A stretch of DNA of 64,000 nucleotides from JAYYPW01 sp036128855 (lineage in GTDB: Bacteria > Pseudomonadota > Gammaproteobacteria > Comchoanobacterales > Comchoanobacteraceae). Both the position numbers and the translations under genes were made by a program. Positions within the stretch are counted from its first letter, which is position 1, and each line of letters starts with the position of its first letter. The notes under the pieces are model-generated. The model had not been told where the DNA came from and made no database searches. It saw only the letters and a list, made by a program, of their open reading frames with translations. The stretch covers positions 136,143 through 200,142 of the forward strand of contig JAYYPW010000002.1 in the NCBI GenBank assembly GCA_036128855.1, in the 5' to 3' direction. Below are positions 8,872 through 17,254 of this stretch, one piece after another.

Positions 8872-10512
8872 CTAGGTTAATGTATTTTCTTGACCAATTG
8901 GACAATCTTGCCTAGTAATACGTTCAAGAATACGAGGGAATACATTAATACGAACCTGCAGTAAGGGTGTACCTAAGTCTTGCCATGCGCACTCTTCTTT
9001 GTTAAAAAACTTCGCGGTCTTTTTTGCCGAATCTGGTAATACTGGAGCTAAATAAATCATCAGTTGATAAAATGCTGTCAAAGCAGTAGTACAAATACGC
9101 TGTACCTTTAATAATTGAGTCTCATCTTTTGCTAAAACCCATGGCTTTTGCCGGTCTATGTATTGGTTTACGGAATCAGCAAGAGCCATAATCTCTCTCA
9201 TAGCTAAACTAAATTGTTTTTTATAATATGCTTGAGCAATAGTTGATCGTGCATCTGTTATCTGCGCAATAAGATCTGCGTCATCTAAAGCATCCGCGGT
9301 GAGGCCCTGAAAAAACTTATGTATAAAACCAGAGCTTCGACTACCAATATTGATAATCTTACCCACTAAGTCTGCATTGCAACGCTGAGTAAAATCATCC
9401 CAAGCTAGGTCCATATCTTGAATACCATCAGACAATTTAGCAGCGAAATAGTAGCGAAGATATTCAGGAGAAAGCTTAGCCAAATAAGACTGAGCTGTAA
9501 CCATAGTTCCCCTCGACTTAGACATTTTGGCGCCATCGATAGTCAAGAACCCATGAGCATGTAAGCTTGAGGGCATGTTATAACCCGATGCTTGTAATAC
9601 TGCAGGCCAAAACAAACCATGAAAATACATGATATCTTTTCCCACAAAATGATGTATCTCCCAATCATTCTCTTCACGCCAAACTTGGTTGACTAAATCT
9701 TTACCTCTAAGTTTAGCATATTTCAATAATGCAGCTATATAACCTACTGGCGCATCCACCCATACATAAAAGTATTTATCTTTATAACCCGGTATTAAAA
9801 AACCAAAATAAGGGGCATCTCGAGATATATCCCAGTCTCGCAAACCTTGCTCGAACCATTCTGATAGCTTATTACGAACAGCAGGTTGTAAATTTGCCTG
9901 AGCAAGCCAGTCTTCTAGGATTGGTTGCTGCTTTTCAAGAGTAAAGAACAAATGTTCTGAAGGTTTCATCACTGGCTTAGTCTGGGTTAATACAGAATAT
10001 GAGTCAATTAAATCTGCAGGTGAATAGTTAGCTCCACACTTCTCACAGTTATCTCCATATTGATCCTTTGCATGACATTTTGGACATGTGCCTTTGATAA
10101 ATCGATCTGGCAAAAACATTTTTGCTTGCGCATCATAAGCCTGCTGAATTTTTGATTTCTTAATAAAGCCCGCATCATTTAAAGTCTTGAATATATCAGT
10201 AACCAAAGATTCATTTTCTTTACTTCGTGTTGAATGAAATATGTCATAACTTATGTTAAATGCTTTACTATCTGTATAATGAAGATTCCAGATTTTGTTG
10301 ATCCAATCTTGCGCACTAATTTTTTCTTTTTGAGCAGAAAGCATTATTGCACTACCATGGGCATCATCACCTGACACAAATATTACTTCATTACCAGTCA
10401 GGCGCATAAATCGTACCCATATGTCTGCTTGTGTTTGCTCAAGCATGTGGCCTAAGTGCAAGGCCCCATTTGCATAAGGTAAAGAGGTAGTTACAAATAA
10501 CTTTTTATTCAC
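8872..10512 (-). CDS. metG: methionyl-tRNA synthetase
   Basis: MetG charges tRNA-Met with methionine. The class I signatures are present: HLGHM near residue 20 (HIGH) and KMSKSRG (KMSKS). A zinc-binding knuckle with four cysteines (CPKCHAKDQYGDNCEKC) lies in between, as in the E. coli-type enzyme. At 546 residues it stops after the anticodon-binding helical domain and lacks the C-terminal dimerising tRNA-binding domain of the longer E. coli protein (about 677). The gene leads metG - rnfB-like - nth. A -10-like TATATT lies at 10544-10539, just upstream. Confidence 0.95.
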   Translation of the reverse strand: MNKKLFVTTSLPYANGALHLGHMLEQTQADIWVRFMRLTGNEVIFVSGDDAHGSAIMLSAQKEKISAQDWINKIWNLHYTDSKAFNISYDIFHSTRSKENESLVTDIFKTLNDAGFIKKSKIQQAYDAQAKMFLPDRFIKGTCPKCHAKDQYGDNCEKCGANYSPADLIDSYSVLTQTKPVMKPSEHLFFTLEKQQPILEDWLAQANLQPAVRNKLSEWFEQGLRDWDISRDAPYFGFLIPGYKDKYFYVWVDAPVGYIAALLKYAKLRGKDLVNQVWREENDWEIHHFVGKDIMYFHGLFWPAVLQASGYNMPSSLHAHGFLTIDGAKMSKSRGTMVTAQSYLAKLSPEYLRYYFAAKLSDGIQDMDLAWDDFTQRCNADLVGKIINIGSRSSGFIHKFFQGLTADALDDADLIAQITDARSTIAQAYYKKQFSLAMREIMALADSVNQYIDRQKPWVLAKDETQLLKVQRICTTALTAFYQLMIYLAPVLPDSAKKTAKFFNKEECAWQDLGTPLLQVRINVFPRILERITRQDCPIGQENTLT

Positions 10513-11230
10513 AAATTATCTAATCTAAAAAGAATAAGAATATACCACAAATGAGGAAAAAAATCCATTCCTAGCGCTCTCTACACCTAGATACTGATAA
10601 AGGTAGCTTTTATAAAATATAGCTTCTTTTTATATGGTGTGAAACATGTAAGCTCTTAAATAACATACCAAATCATTTCATTTTTACTTAATATTGGTAA
10701 TGTACTATCAACTATAAAAAGCCCAAGACATTAACTCCTCTACATAAGAATTTCTACAAAAAAAATCTCATAGAAAAAAAAATATCTATTTATCCCTACT
10801 TATTTCAGATAATCTTAATAGAAATACGCTACTTTAAACATAAAAGCTCGCTTATAGAAAATTAAATACCCTTAAGATTCGAAAAATAATACTTTTTTAT
10901 TATCTCAATACACCAAAACCGCTAATAATATCCGGGCCTAAATACATTACCTATTCAGATTTATTTAATACTATTAGCGTATTGTCGAACAAAAAAGTTC
11001 GCTTTAAGCTAGATAAATACTAATATTTTTTGTAATTATTTTTACCCACATAAAAAATACAACATATATAATTTTTTAATTAATACTTAATTTATATGCA
11101 GTAATCTAAACATAAAAAGCTCTATTCATAAGATTAAAGAGACTTAAGAAAACGTTTTTTTTATAACTTTTTCCACATTAGTCATCACTTTGTACTATAC
11201 CTAAAACATAGAAACAACAGGGTGAAAAAG
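10513..11230. other. AT-rich intergenic stretch, no gene seen
   Basis: About 720 bases between the divergent metG and the small gene at 11.2 kb. It is strongly AT-rich with stop codons in all frames. The only structure noted is a small hairpin (CGAAC, six A, GTTCG) near 10985-11000 and a -10-like site for metG at the left end. I see no RNA gene or recognisable relic. Confidence 0.5.
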
Positions 11231-11461
11231 ATGTACAATGTAGAAGATATAAATGATGCTATCAAAAAAATACAAAATATAAGTAACCAACCTCATACCA
11301 AATACACTACAGAAGACAAAGAAAAAATTGTTTTAGAATACTGTAAACAATTTAGTATCAATCACGAAAACATGCACCTAGATCAACTCCTAATTGAACT
11401 ACAAAAAGAACATGACTATATAAGTCAAAGCCAGAATAACAGCAGAAATTATAAACGATAA
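11231..11461 (+). CDS. small hypothetical charged protein
   Basis: A 76-residue acidic/basic helical protein (MYNVEDINDAIKKIQNI...) with no membrane segment or known motif. The ATG at 11231 is preferred to the in-frame GTG at 11222, because an AGGG lies eight bases before the ATG but would overlap the GTG. It precedes hemJ by 48 bases and may share its transcript. I recognise no family and infer no function. Confidence 0.5.
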   Translation: MYNVEDINDAIKKIQNISNQPHTKYTTEDKEKIVLEYCKQFSINHENMHLDQLLIELQKEHDYISQSQNNSRNYKR

Positions 11462-11509
11462 ATACAAAATATATTTGCTATATCAGTTAATACCGACTAT
11501 TATAGCGCC

Positions 11510-11938
11510 ATGTTATATTTATGGTTAAAAGTTTTTCACCAATTTAGTATCATGGCCTGGTATGCCGGTCTTTGGTATTTGCCTAGACTTTTTGTTTATC
11601 ATGCTGAATGCAATGAACTACAGGTACATGAGAAACTCACTATCATGATGTATAGACTGTATACGTATATAATGACCCCTGCCCTTTTTATTGTACTAAT
11701 ATCAGGGCTATCGATTGTTTACATCAACAGCCATGCCTATTTAAATGCTGGATGGTTCCATGTAAAATTGACTGCAGTTTTCTTTCTGATAGTTTTCCAT
11801 TTTGTCTGCCGCTGGCATCTATCTCAGTTTCAAAAAAACAAAAATATATATTCAGGGGTATATTTTCGAGCATTTAACGAAGTACCGACAATATTACTGA
11901 TAGTTATACTCTCAATGGCTGTTGTAAAACCATTCTAA
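11510..11938 (+). CDS. hemJ: protoporphyrinogen oxidase HemJ
   Basis: HemJ oxidises protoporphyrinogen IX to protoporphyrin IX, the penultimate step of haem synthesis, in the inner membrane. The 142-residue protein has about four membrane helices. It carries the family signatures WYAGLWYLPRLFVYHA at the N-terminus, WFHVKL with the conserved Lys86, and NEVPTILL near the C-terminus; His10 is also in place. Length matches the family. It converges with the L,D-transpeptidase gene across a hairpin. Confidence 0.9.
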   Translation: MLYLWLKVFHQFSIMAWYAGLWYLPRLFVYHAECNELQVHEKLTIMMYRLYTYIMTPALFIVLISGLSIVYINSHAYLNAGWFHVKLTAVFFLIVFHFVCRWHLSQFQKNKNIYSGVYFRAFNEVPTILLIVILSMAVVKPF

Positions 11939-11939
11939 A

Positions 11940-11961
11940 AACAGTAACTATTGTTACTGTT
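11940..11961. terminator. hairpin terminator between convergent hemJ and L,D-transpeptidase gene
   Basis: AACAGTAAC (11940-11948) and GTTACTGTT (11953-11961) form a perfect 9-base stem with a four-base loop. On the minus strand the stem runs directly into a run of T, as in a Rho-independent terminator for the transpeptidase gene. It may also stop hemJ transcription. The right arm overlaps the transpeptidase stop codon. Confidence 0.65.
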
Positions 11962-12544
11962 GCATACGTAACCACCAAGATGAAAACAAACCCCATCTTT
12001 GCCAAAAAATGATGTTATCTGCATCATAAATGTAGACCCATGACTGCAGATCTACATCGGAAAAAAGCTCAATACAGTCTTGAGGTAACATCCGGATACA
12101 CCCTGCAGACATGGGTTTCTTATCTGTAAAACAAGAAACTGGTGTACCATGAATATAAATATAACGAGATTTTGTCCGATGATTATGGCCTTGCAGCCCA
12201 CTTAACCAAAAAATACGCGTTAAAATTGGATCATCAACATGGAGAGTAGCATCATATTTACTTAGCGGCTCTCTCGACTTAAAAACCATATCCGGGGGTT
12301 GGTCGTGACCAATTTTCTCATCAATACTGAACCACCCTCTTGGAGTCTTACCTGATCCATCTTGCTCACCAGTACCATTTTTAGCTGTAGAAATAGGAAA
12401 TATTCTTATGATTTCTCCTCCTCTAACCAAGGCTAATCTCTGCTTTTCAACAGATACCAGCAAGAACTCTTTACCTGACTTCACAACACATGAATAGTAC
12501 ACATGCAAAAGTAAGTCATAAAGATTGCGAAAAAACTGATACAT
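11954..12544 (-). CDS. L,D-transpeptidase (YkuD/ErfK family)
   Basis: The 196-residue protein contains the YkuD catalytic signature: the histidine of YIHGTP at 132 and SAGCIRM with the nucleophilic Cys149. These enzymes make 3-3 peptidoglycan cross-links or attach proteins to peptidoglycan in the periplasm. The sequence around 57-70 (NGTGEQDGSGKTPRG) matches the usual substrate-side loop. No clear cleavable signal peptide is visible; the first 20 residues are moderately hydrophobic and could act as an anchor. It is transcribed downstream of pckA with an 11-base gap. Confidence 0.85.
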   Translation of the reverse strand: MYQFFRNLYDLLLHVYYSCVVKSGKEFLLVSVEKQRLALVRGGEIIRIFPISTAKNGTGEQDGSGKTPRGWFSIDEKIGHDQPPDMVFKSREPLSKYDATLHVDDPILTRIFWLSGLQGHNHRTKSRYIYIHGTPVSCFTDKKPMSAGCIRMLPQDCIELFSDVDLQSWVYIYDADNIIFWQRWGLFSSWWLRMQQ

Positions 12545-12555
12545 CCTAGCGACGT

Positions 12556-14115
12556 TTAAGCTGATGCAACAACCGCAGCATCTTCCTGCTTAAAAATATA
12601 TTGCTGATAATTATCATTACAAGATTTAAATAGCTCCTGATAAGCTTCATTATATGCAGACTGACTAGACCAAGACTTTCTAGGGTCTAATAAATTAGAA
12701 TCTAAGCCAGGAACTTGCATGGGGAAACGTAAATCAAAACCCTCTATCTTACCCATTTCTGCATCTAAAACGGTACCATCAAGGATACGGTCTAGTAACA
12801 TCCTAGTAAAATCAATCGCAAAACGCTTACCTCCAGAGGTGTAAGATCCTCCAGACCAACCAGTATTAACAAGGTAAACCTGGGCAGCGCTTGCCTCTAG
12901 ACGCATTTGTAACAAATCAGCATAGACAGTGGGATGCTGAGGAAAAAATGCTGCACCAAAACAAGTACTAAAAGTCGATTGAATAGTTTTTGTTGAACCA
13001 ACTTCTGTGCTCCCTACCAGCGCAGTGTAACCATTTAAAAACCAATATCGTGCCTGCTCTACACTCAAAACAGATACTGGTGGCAGTACTCCATATAAAT
13101 CACACGTTAGGAAAATAACTGAGCTAGGTATTCCACCACGATTATTAGGCTGGATATTTGGTACTACATCCCTCGGGTAGACCGCGCGCGTATTCGTAGT
13201 AAGCGAGGTATCGGCAAACTGGGGCTCTTGGTTCGCATCTAGGGTAACATTCTCAAGAATAGCTGTTGGCTGCCTTGTAGCATGCCAAATCATGGGTTCG
13301 GACTGCTCCGATAGGTTAATACATTTAGCATAACACCCACCTTCAAAATTAAAAACTCCATCCGATGACCAACCATGCTCATCGTCACCGATAAGCTTGC
13401 GCTTTGGATCTGCAGATAGCGTAGTTTTGCCAGTCCCAGACAAGCCAAAAAACAATGCAACATCACCTTCGTCATCCATATTTGCAGCACAATGCATAGG
13501 CAAAACACCTCTAGATGGTAAGAGAAAGTTCAGTACAGAAAACATAGATTTTTTCATTTCTCCAGCATAACGTAAACCACTTAACAGCACGCGTTTATTT
13601 TCAAAGTCTATAAACAATCCTGCCTCGCTATGAATATCAAGATCTTCCGCATTTAGTTGCATACCAGGAAGTGAAATTAACGTCCAAGTATCAGAATAAT
13701 TGGATAAGTCAGCCATCACTTCGCGGATAAAGATATTCCGAGCAAATAGCTGGTGCCAAGCATATTCTGTGATAGCGTGAATCCTCAAACCGTATTTCTT
13801 ATCTGCCCCAACCTGTAAAAAAGAGGAAAAAAGCGTAAGGTCTTGCGCGTAAGACATAGCAAGATCCCACACTTTATGCATATTTTCTTTTGAATAAGGC
13901 TGGCTAGTTTTACCCCACGAAACAGAACTTTCTGTTACATCATCCACTACAATATACCTATCTTTGACAGACCTTCCAGTCCGCGAGCCTGTTTCCACAG
14001 TAAGAACGCCAGTAGATGTAAACTTAGCTCCCTCATTAGTTATGGCGTGATCAACAAGAACCGAGCGAGGGGTATCTTGCTTAAGCCTTAGGTTTTCAAT
14101 CAAAATCAACTCCAT
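12556..14115 (-). CDS. pckA: phosphoenolpyruvate carboxykinase (ATP)
   Basis: PckA converts oxaloacetate and ATP to phosphoenolpyruvate and CO2, the entry to gluconeogenesis, and suits an organism fed on amino acids or C4 acids. The P-loop GLSGTGKTTLSAD and the downstream LIGDDEHGW kinase motif are intact. The ATG at 14115 gives 519 residues (E. coli 540). The frame stays open to 14208, but the extra residues do not resemble the family N-terminus. The remaining 267 bases up to the GHMP kinase hold no gene. Confidence 0.93.
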   Translation of the reverse strand: MELILIENLRLKQDTPRSVLVDHAITNEGAKFTSTGVLTVETGSRTGRSVKDRYIVVDDVTESSVSWGKTSQPYSKENMHKVWDLAMSYAQDLTLFSSFLQVGADKKYGLRIHAITEYAWHQLFARNIFIREVMADLSNYSDTWTLISLPGMQLNAEDLDIHSEAGLFIDFENKRVLLSGLRYAGEMKKSMFSVLNFLLPSRGVLPMHCAANMDDEGDVALFFGLSGTGKTTLSADPKRKLIGDDEHGWSSDGVFNFEGGCYAKCINLSEQSEPMIWHATRQPTAILENVTLDANQEPQFADTSLTTNTRAVYPRDVVPNIQPNNRGGIPSSVIFLTCDLYGVLPPVSVLSVEQARYWFLNGYTALVGSTEVGSTKTIQSTFSTCFGAAFFPQHPTVYADLLQMRLEASAAQVYLVNTGWSGGSYTSGGKRFAIDFTRMLLDRILDGTVLDAEMGKIEGFDLRFPMQVPGLDSNLLDPRKSWSSQSAYNEAYQELFKSCNDNYQQYIFKQEDAAVVASA

Positions 14116-14382
14116 AAAATATTTCGGCCATATTAGCATAGGAAATTTAACGAAACTAGATCCACTAAATGAGTTTTTCCAATAACAAAAAGACCTTCTT
14201 GGCAACACACTCCTGAAAAATTATTTTTATCATCCAATATCAACACCTTGGAAGAATTCGTAAAAAACCAAAACCTATAAAAAATTTTTTTCAATTTTAT
14301 TTATGAAAGAAAAAATAGAAACAACACTAGCGCATGGAGAATAATGACTGTTTGTTAGAAATGCTTCACACTAATATTTATC

Positions 14383-15315
14383 TTACCCATCCAATGTAGT
14401 AACAGATAAACCTGGAGATAAATCAGAGTCTGTTGCAATAACATGAAGATCTAAGGTCAAATAGTAATCCAGACATTGCTGCTTAAAGTTAGAATCATAC
14501 AAAACGCAGATAACCTCCGCCCCTAATGCACCACAACCCTTAGCAGCAATAAAACCTGAGGAATTTGATACTTTTTCCAGCAAAAAGGTCGTATTAGGAT
14601 GTTGTAAGCCTTGTTTTGCCAAGGTATTTTGATAATGTATAAATTCTCTTATAAAAACACTTGCGTTTCTATCATACCAAGCTGTAAGAGCACGATCAAA
14701 AATATTTTGTAAATCTACCACTGTAAAAGAAGCCATGGACAAATGTTGATACGTTTGCACCTTAGCTCCCGTAGATAACAAAACAAATCCTATACCTATG
14801 AAAGGCCAGGACATTTTATGACAGACTAATTTATGAAGATCTATATGAGAACATAAACCAAAGTACTGACTTGCCATATCCCCTCCACTTGGCCTCCTCC
14901 GTTTTGGTAAGTGGTTATAGAGTGTAAAGTAATAAGACATAGATTTTTGAAAAAAATGACTATCTAACTCTGGCCAGATACCATGCTGAAAATAAAAGCG
15001 CAAAATCAATGCCGTCCACATCCATGCTCCTGACGAACCAAAACCTTTGAGCGGTTTTTGTTGAAGCATTACCCTAAAAGGAGAAATTTCAAAACATGAT
15101 TGCCACTCGCGTTCTATGGGACAACTATGCAAAAAACCTAAAGATTGCTTGATAGCACCAAATGCATCACATGAAGTCGCATTTTTAACATCTATACTAA
15201 AGCCTGGCTTGGAGGCTATGAGTAAAGCTTGCCGATACTCCAACACCGCGTATTCACCGAGTAAAAAAGTTTTATATGGAAAAAAAAATTGATGATTGAG
15301 AACTATATTCGCCAT
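14383..15315 (-). CDS. GHMP kinase of the mevalonate pathway (phosphomevalonate/mevalonate kinase-like)
   Basis: A 310-residue GHMP-fold kinase. The N-terminal KTFLLGEYAVLE and the ATP-binding loop LKGFGSSGAW resemble phosphomevalonate kinase more than mevalonate kinase, which usually has GEHAV. Motif 2 is PSGGDMAS (about 142-149) and motif 3 is AAKGCGALGAEV near residue 260. It would phosphorylate mevalonate or phosphomevalonate on the way to isopentenyl diphosphate. Its ATG overlaps the HMG-CoA reductase stop by one base (TAATG), so the two are translationally coupled. Which of the two kinase steps it serves cannot be settled here. Confidence 0.8.
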   Translation of the reverse strand: MANIVLNHQFFFPYKTFLLGEYAVLEYRQALLIASKPGFSIDVKNATSCDAFGAIKQSLGFLHSCPIEREWQSCFEISPFRVMLQQKPLKGFGSSGAWMWTALILRFYFQHGIWPELDSHFFQKSMSYYFTLYNHLPKRRRPSGGDMASQYFGLCSHIDLHKLVCHKMSWPFIGIGFVLLSTGAKVQTYQHLSMASFTVVDLQNIFDRALTAWYDRNASVFIREFIHYQNTLAKQGLQHPNTTFLLEKVSNSSGFIAAKGCGALGAEVICVLYDSNFKQQCLDYYLTLDLHVIATDSDLSPGLSVTTLDG

Positions 15316-16601
15316 TAAAACCTAATTTTTTCTTTTACGATTTTTCGGAAAATAGTCAACACATCCTCTGGAGAAATCCGGCCATGAGCACGTAAAAAGT
15401 CCTCTGATAATTGAGTAACTTGCTGGCGATATTGCTCAGGAATAGATGCATTAACAATAAAGTTTTGAATATGCAATCGCATATGTCCTGCATTTATGCC
15501 TTCACCAACCAGAGCTCGAAGAGCAGATAAGTTTTGTAATAACCCAGCCTGCGCAACAATTTGCATTAATTCATGTTTCGAAGGGTTTCCTAACATGGCC
15601 AATGCCAAATTTGCCAGAGGGTGTGTAGACACAACCCCTCCAACTGTAGCACATGCAATTGGTAAGCTTAGCTGACCCTGTAACTCACCTGAATTATAAA
15701 CCCAAGAAGATAATGGCTTATAAGCTCCATCCTGTGACGCATAAGCGCCTACCGCTGCAGACTGTGCACGCCAATCATTCCCTGTAGCTAATAGCACCGC
15801 ATCTACTCCATTCATAATGCCCTTGTTATGCGTGACCGCACGGTAAATATCATACATTGCATACGTGGATAACTGGGCTATTTTCACTCCCAATTGCTCA
15901 GGGAAATCATATAAAACAACCTGCACCTGTGCAAAAAAATGTGGCTGATGGTTAGACAAAATGATTACATCTGCCTCAACCCCCCATTGCAAAGCCAATT
16001 TTTGTGAAAGCACATGTCCAACTTGGTTGATAAAATTTGCTCCGAGCGCATCAACACTATCTACAAGATAATCGATACTATATGATGGATGGCTTGCTGC
16101 AGAATCAACCCCTTTGATCTCACGCAAACGAATATCTAAAACACCACCGCCTCGAGATGCCATACGCGAAGCAACTCCAGATTGTAGAAATGAGATTAGA
16201 GATACTTTATGCTGCTGAAGATATTCACGAATATTATGGGCAGGTACTGAAAAATAGAGCAACTGCCCCCATAGCCCTTTACCGGTCACCTTCGATTTGA
16301 CTCTGCCCTGCTCTCTAAGATATTTCGCAGATTTATTCATCGCAGCAACTACAGAGGTTTCCTCAATGACCATAGGTAAACAACAACGTCCCCAAGCCAG
16401 GGGAAAATCTTGTACAACAGAAAAAGGGAACGGCCATGCACCAATAACATTCTCACTGCATGAATCATTAATATCATGAATATAGCCTGCAGTCGAATTC
16501 TGCAGCAACTTAGCTTGATCGGGAGTTAGAAGATCTTTTTTATTTAAATATTCAACTCTCTGCAACCGAGTCATCTCGTAAAATTTATGCGTAAACGACA
16601 T
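15315..16601 (-). CDS. mvaA: hydroxymethylglutaryl-CoA reductase, class II
   Basis: This enzyme interconverts HMG-CoA and mevalonate. From the ATG at 16601 it has 428 residues, the length of the Pseudomonas mevalonii enzyme. The catalytic residues align with it at small constant offsets: Glu81 in VIEETS (83 there), Lys260 in HNKGIMNG (267), Asp276 in TGNDWRA (283) and His373 in AGHMRLH (381). DALGANFIN is the cofactor-region signature. The frame stays open to 16745, but that would run through the promoter and into idi, so the shorter start is right. In this setting it probably works in the synthetic direction, beside a kinase and idi. Confidence 0.93.
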   Translation of the reverse strand: MSFTHKFYEMTRLQRVEYLNKKDLLTPDQAKLLQNSTAGYIHDINDSCSENVIGAWPFPFSVVQDFPLAWGRCCLPMVIEETSVVAAMNKSAKYLREQGRVKSKVTGKGLWGQLLYFSVPAHNIREYLQQHKVSLISFLQSGVASRMASRGGGVLDIRLREIKGVDSAASHPSYSIDYLVDSVDALGANFINQVGHVLSQKLALQWGVEADVIILSNHQPHFFAQVQVVLYDFPEQLGVKIAQLSTYAMYDIYRAVTHNKGIMNGVDAVLLATGNDWRAQSAAVGAYASQDGAYKPLSSWVYNSGELQGQLSLPIACATVGGVVSTHPLANLALAMLGNPSKHELMQIVAQAGLLQNLSALRALVGEGINAGHMRLHIQNFIVNASIPEQYRQQVTQLSEDFLRAHGRISPEDVLTIFRKIVKEKIRF

Positions 16602-16608
16602 ACAACCA

Positions 16609-16661
16609 TTGCGGATTTTTCTATTGACGGTTATTATACACTCACAAAACAATTCGCACAA
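16609..16661. promoter_or_regulatory. overlapping divergent promoters of mvaA and idi
   Basis: Plus strand: TTGCGG (16609-16614), 17 bases, TATTAT (16632-16637), 30 bases before the idi ATG. Minus strand: TTGTGC (16661-16656), 17 bases, TATAAT (16638-16633), 31 bases before the mvaA ATG. The two -10 boxes occupy almost the same bases, so the promoters should compete for polymerase. Confidence 0.6.
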
Positions 16662-16667
16662 ACATAG

Positions 16668-17201
16668 ATGAATACTGAAGTCATACTCGTTAATGAGAAC
16701 GATGAACCACAAGGAACCTGTGAAAAAATCAAAGCACATCAGCAAGGATTATGTCATCGTGCCTACTCCATATTCATATTTTCTGAACAAGATCATAACG
16801 TGCTATTACAAAAGAGATATCACCAGAAATACCATTCTGGATCCAAATGGACAAACACGTGCTGTAGCCATCCACAACCAAACGAAAAAAACCATGAAAG
16901 CGCAATAAAAAGGCTACGATATGAAATGGGAATAGACTGTGTACATCTTGAACATGTCGGTGAATATTTGTACAAACACCACTTTAAAAATGGGCTTATT
17001 GAACATGAATATGATCATATATTCATTGGCAAGATAGACAAATACACTCCATTAGCACCAAACCCTGAAGAAGTAAGTGCATGCTTATGGATAAATGCAG
17101 AGGATTTAGAAAATTGGCTGAGAACTACACCCAATGATTTTACCCCATGGTTTGAAAAAACTTGGCACCTCGCTCACAGCAGTCAACATACAATAATCTA
17201 G
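16668..17201 (+). CDS. idi: isopentenyl-diphosphate delta-isomerase, type I
   Basis: The enzyme isomerises isopentenyl to dimethylallyl diphosphate, which a mevalonate-pathway organism needs. The 177-residue Nudix-fold protein has the catalytic cysteine in NTCCSHP (Cys66; Cys67 in E. coli) and the catalytic glutamate in IEHEYDH (Glu112/114; E. coli Glu116). LCHRAYSIFIF is the usual N-terminal strand. It is divergent from mvaA, 66 bases away, under overlapping promoters. It converges with the first GT-B gene; no terminator is visible between them. Confidence 0.92.
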   Translation: MNTEVILVNENDEPQGTCEKIKAHQQGLCHRAYSIFIFSEQDHNVLLQKRYHQKYHSGSKWTNTCCSHPQPNEKNHESAIKRLRYEMGIDCVHLEHVGEYLYKHHFKNGLIEHEYDHIFIGKIDKYTPLAPNPEEVSACLWINAEDLENWLRTTPNDFTPWFEKTWHLAHSSQHTII

Positions 17202-17254
17202 CTAATAAACAATTACATTTCAGCAAGATGTACATACAATCGCATGTCGCGAGA

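Noticed and set aside
10985..11000. Small hairpin CGAAC-A6-GTTCG in the metG upstream gap as a terminator or small RNA
   Set aside because: Only five base pairs and no T-run or promoter nearby.
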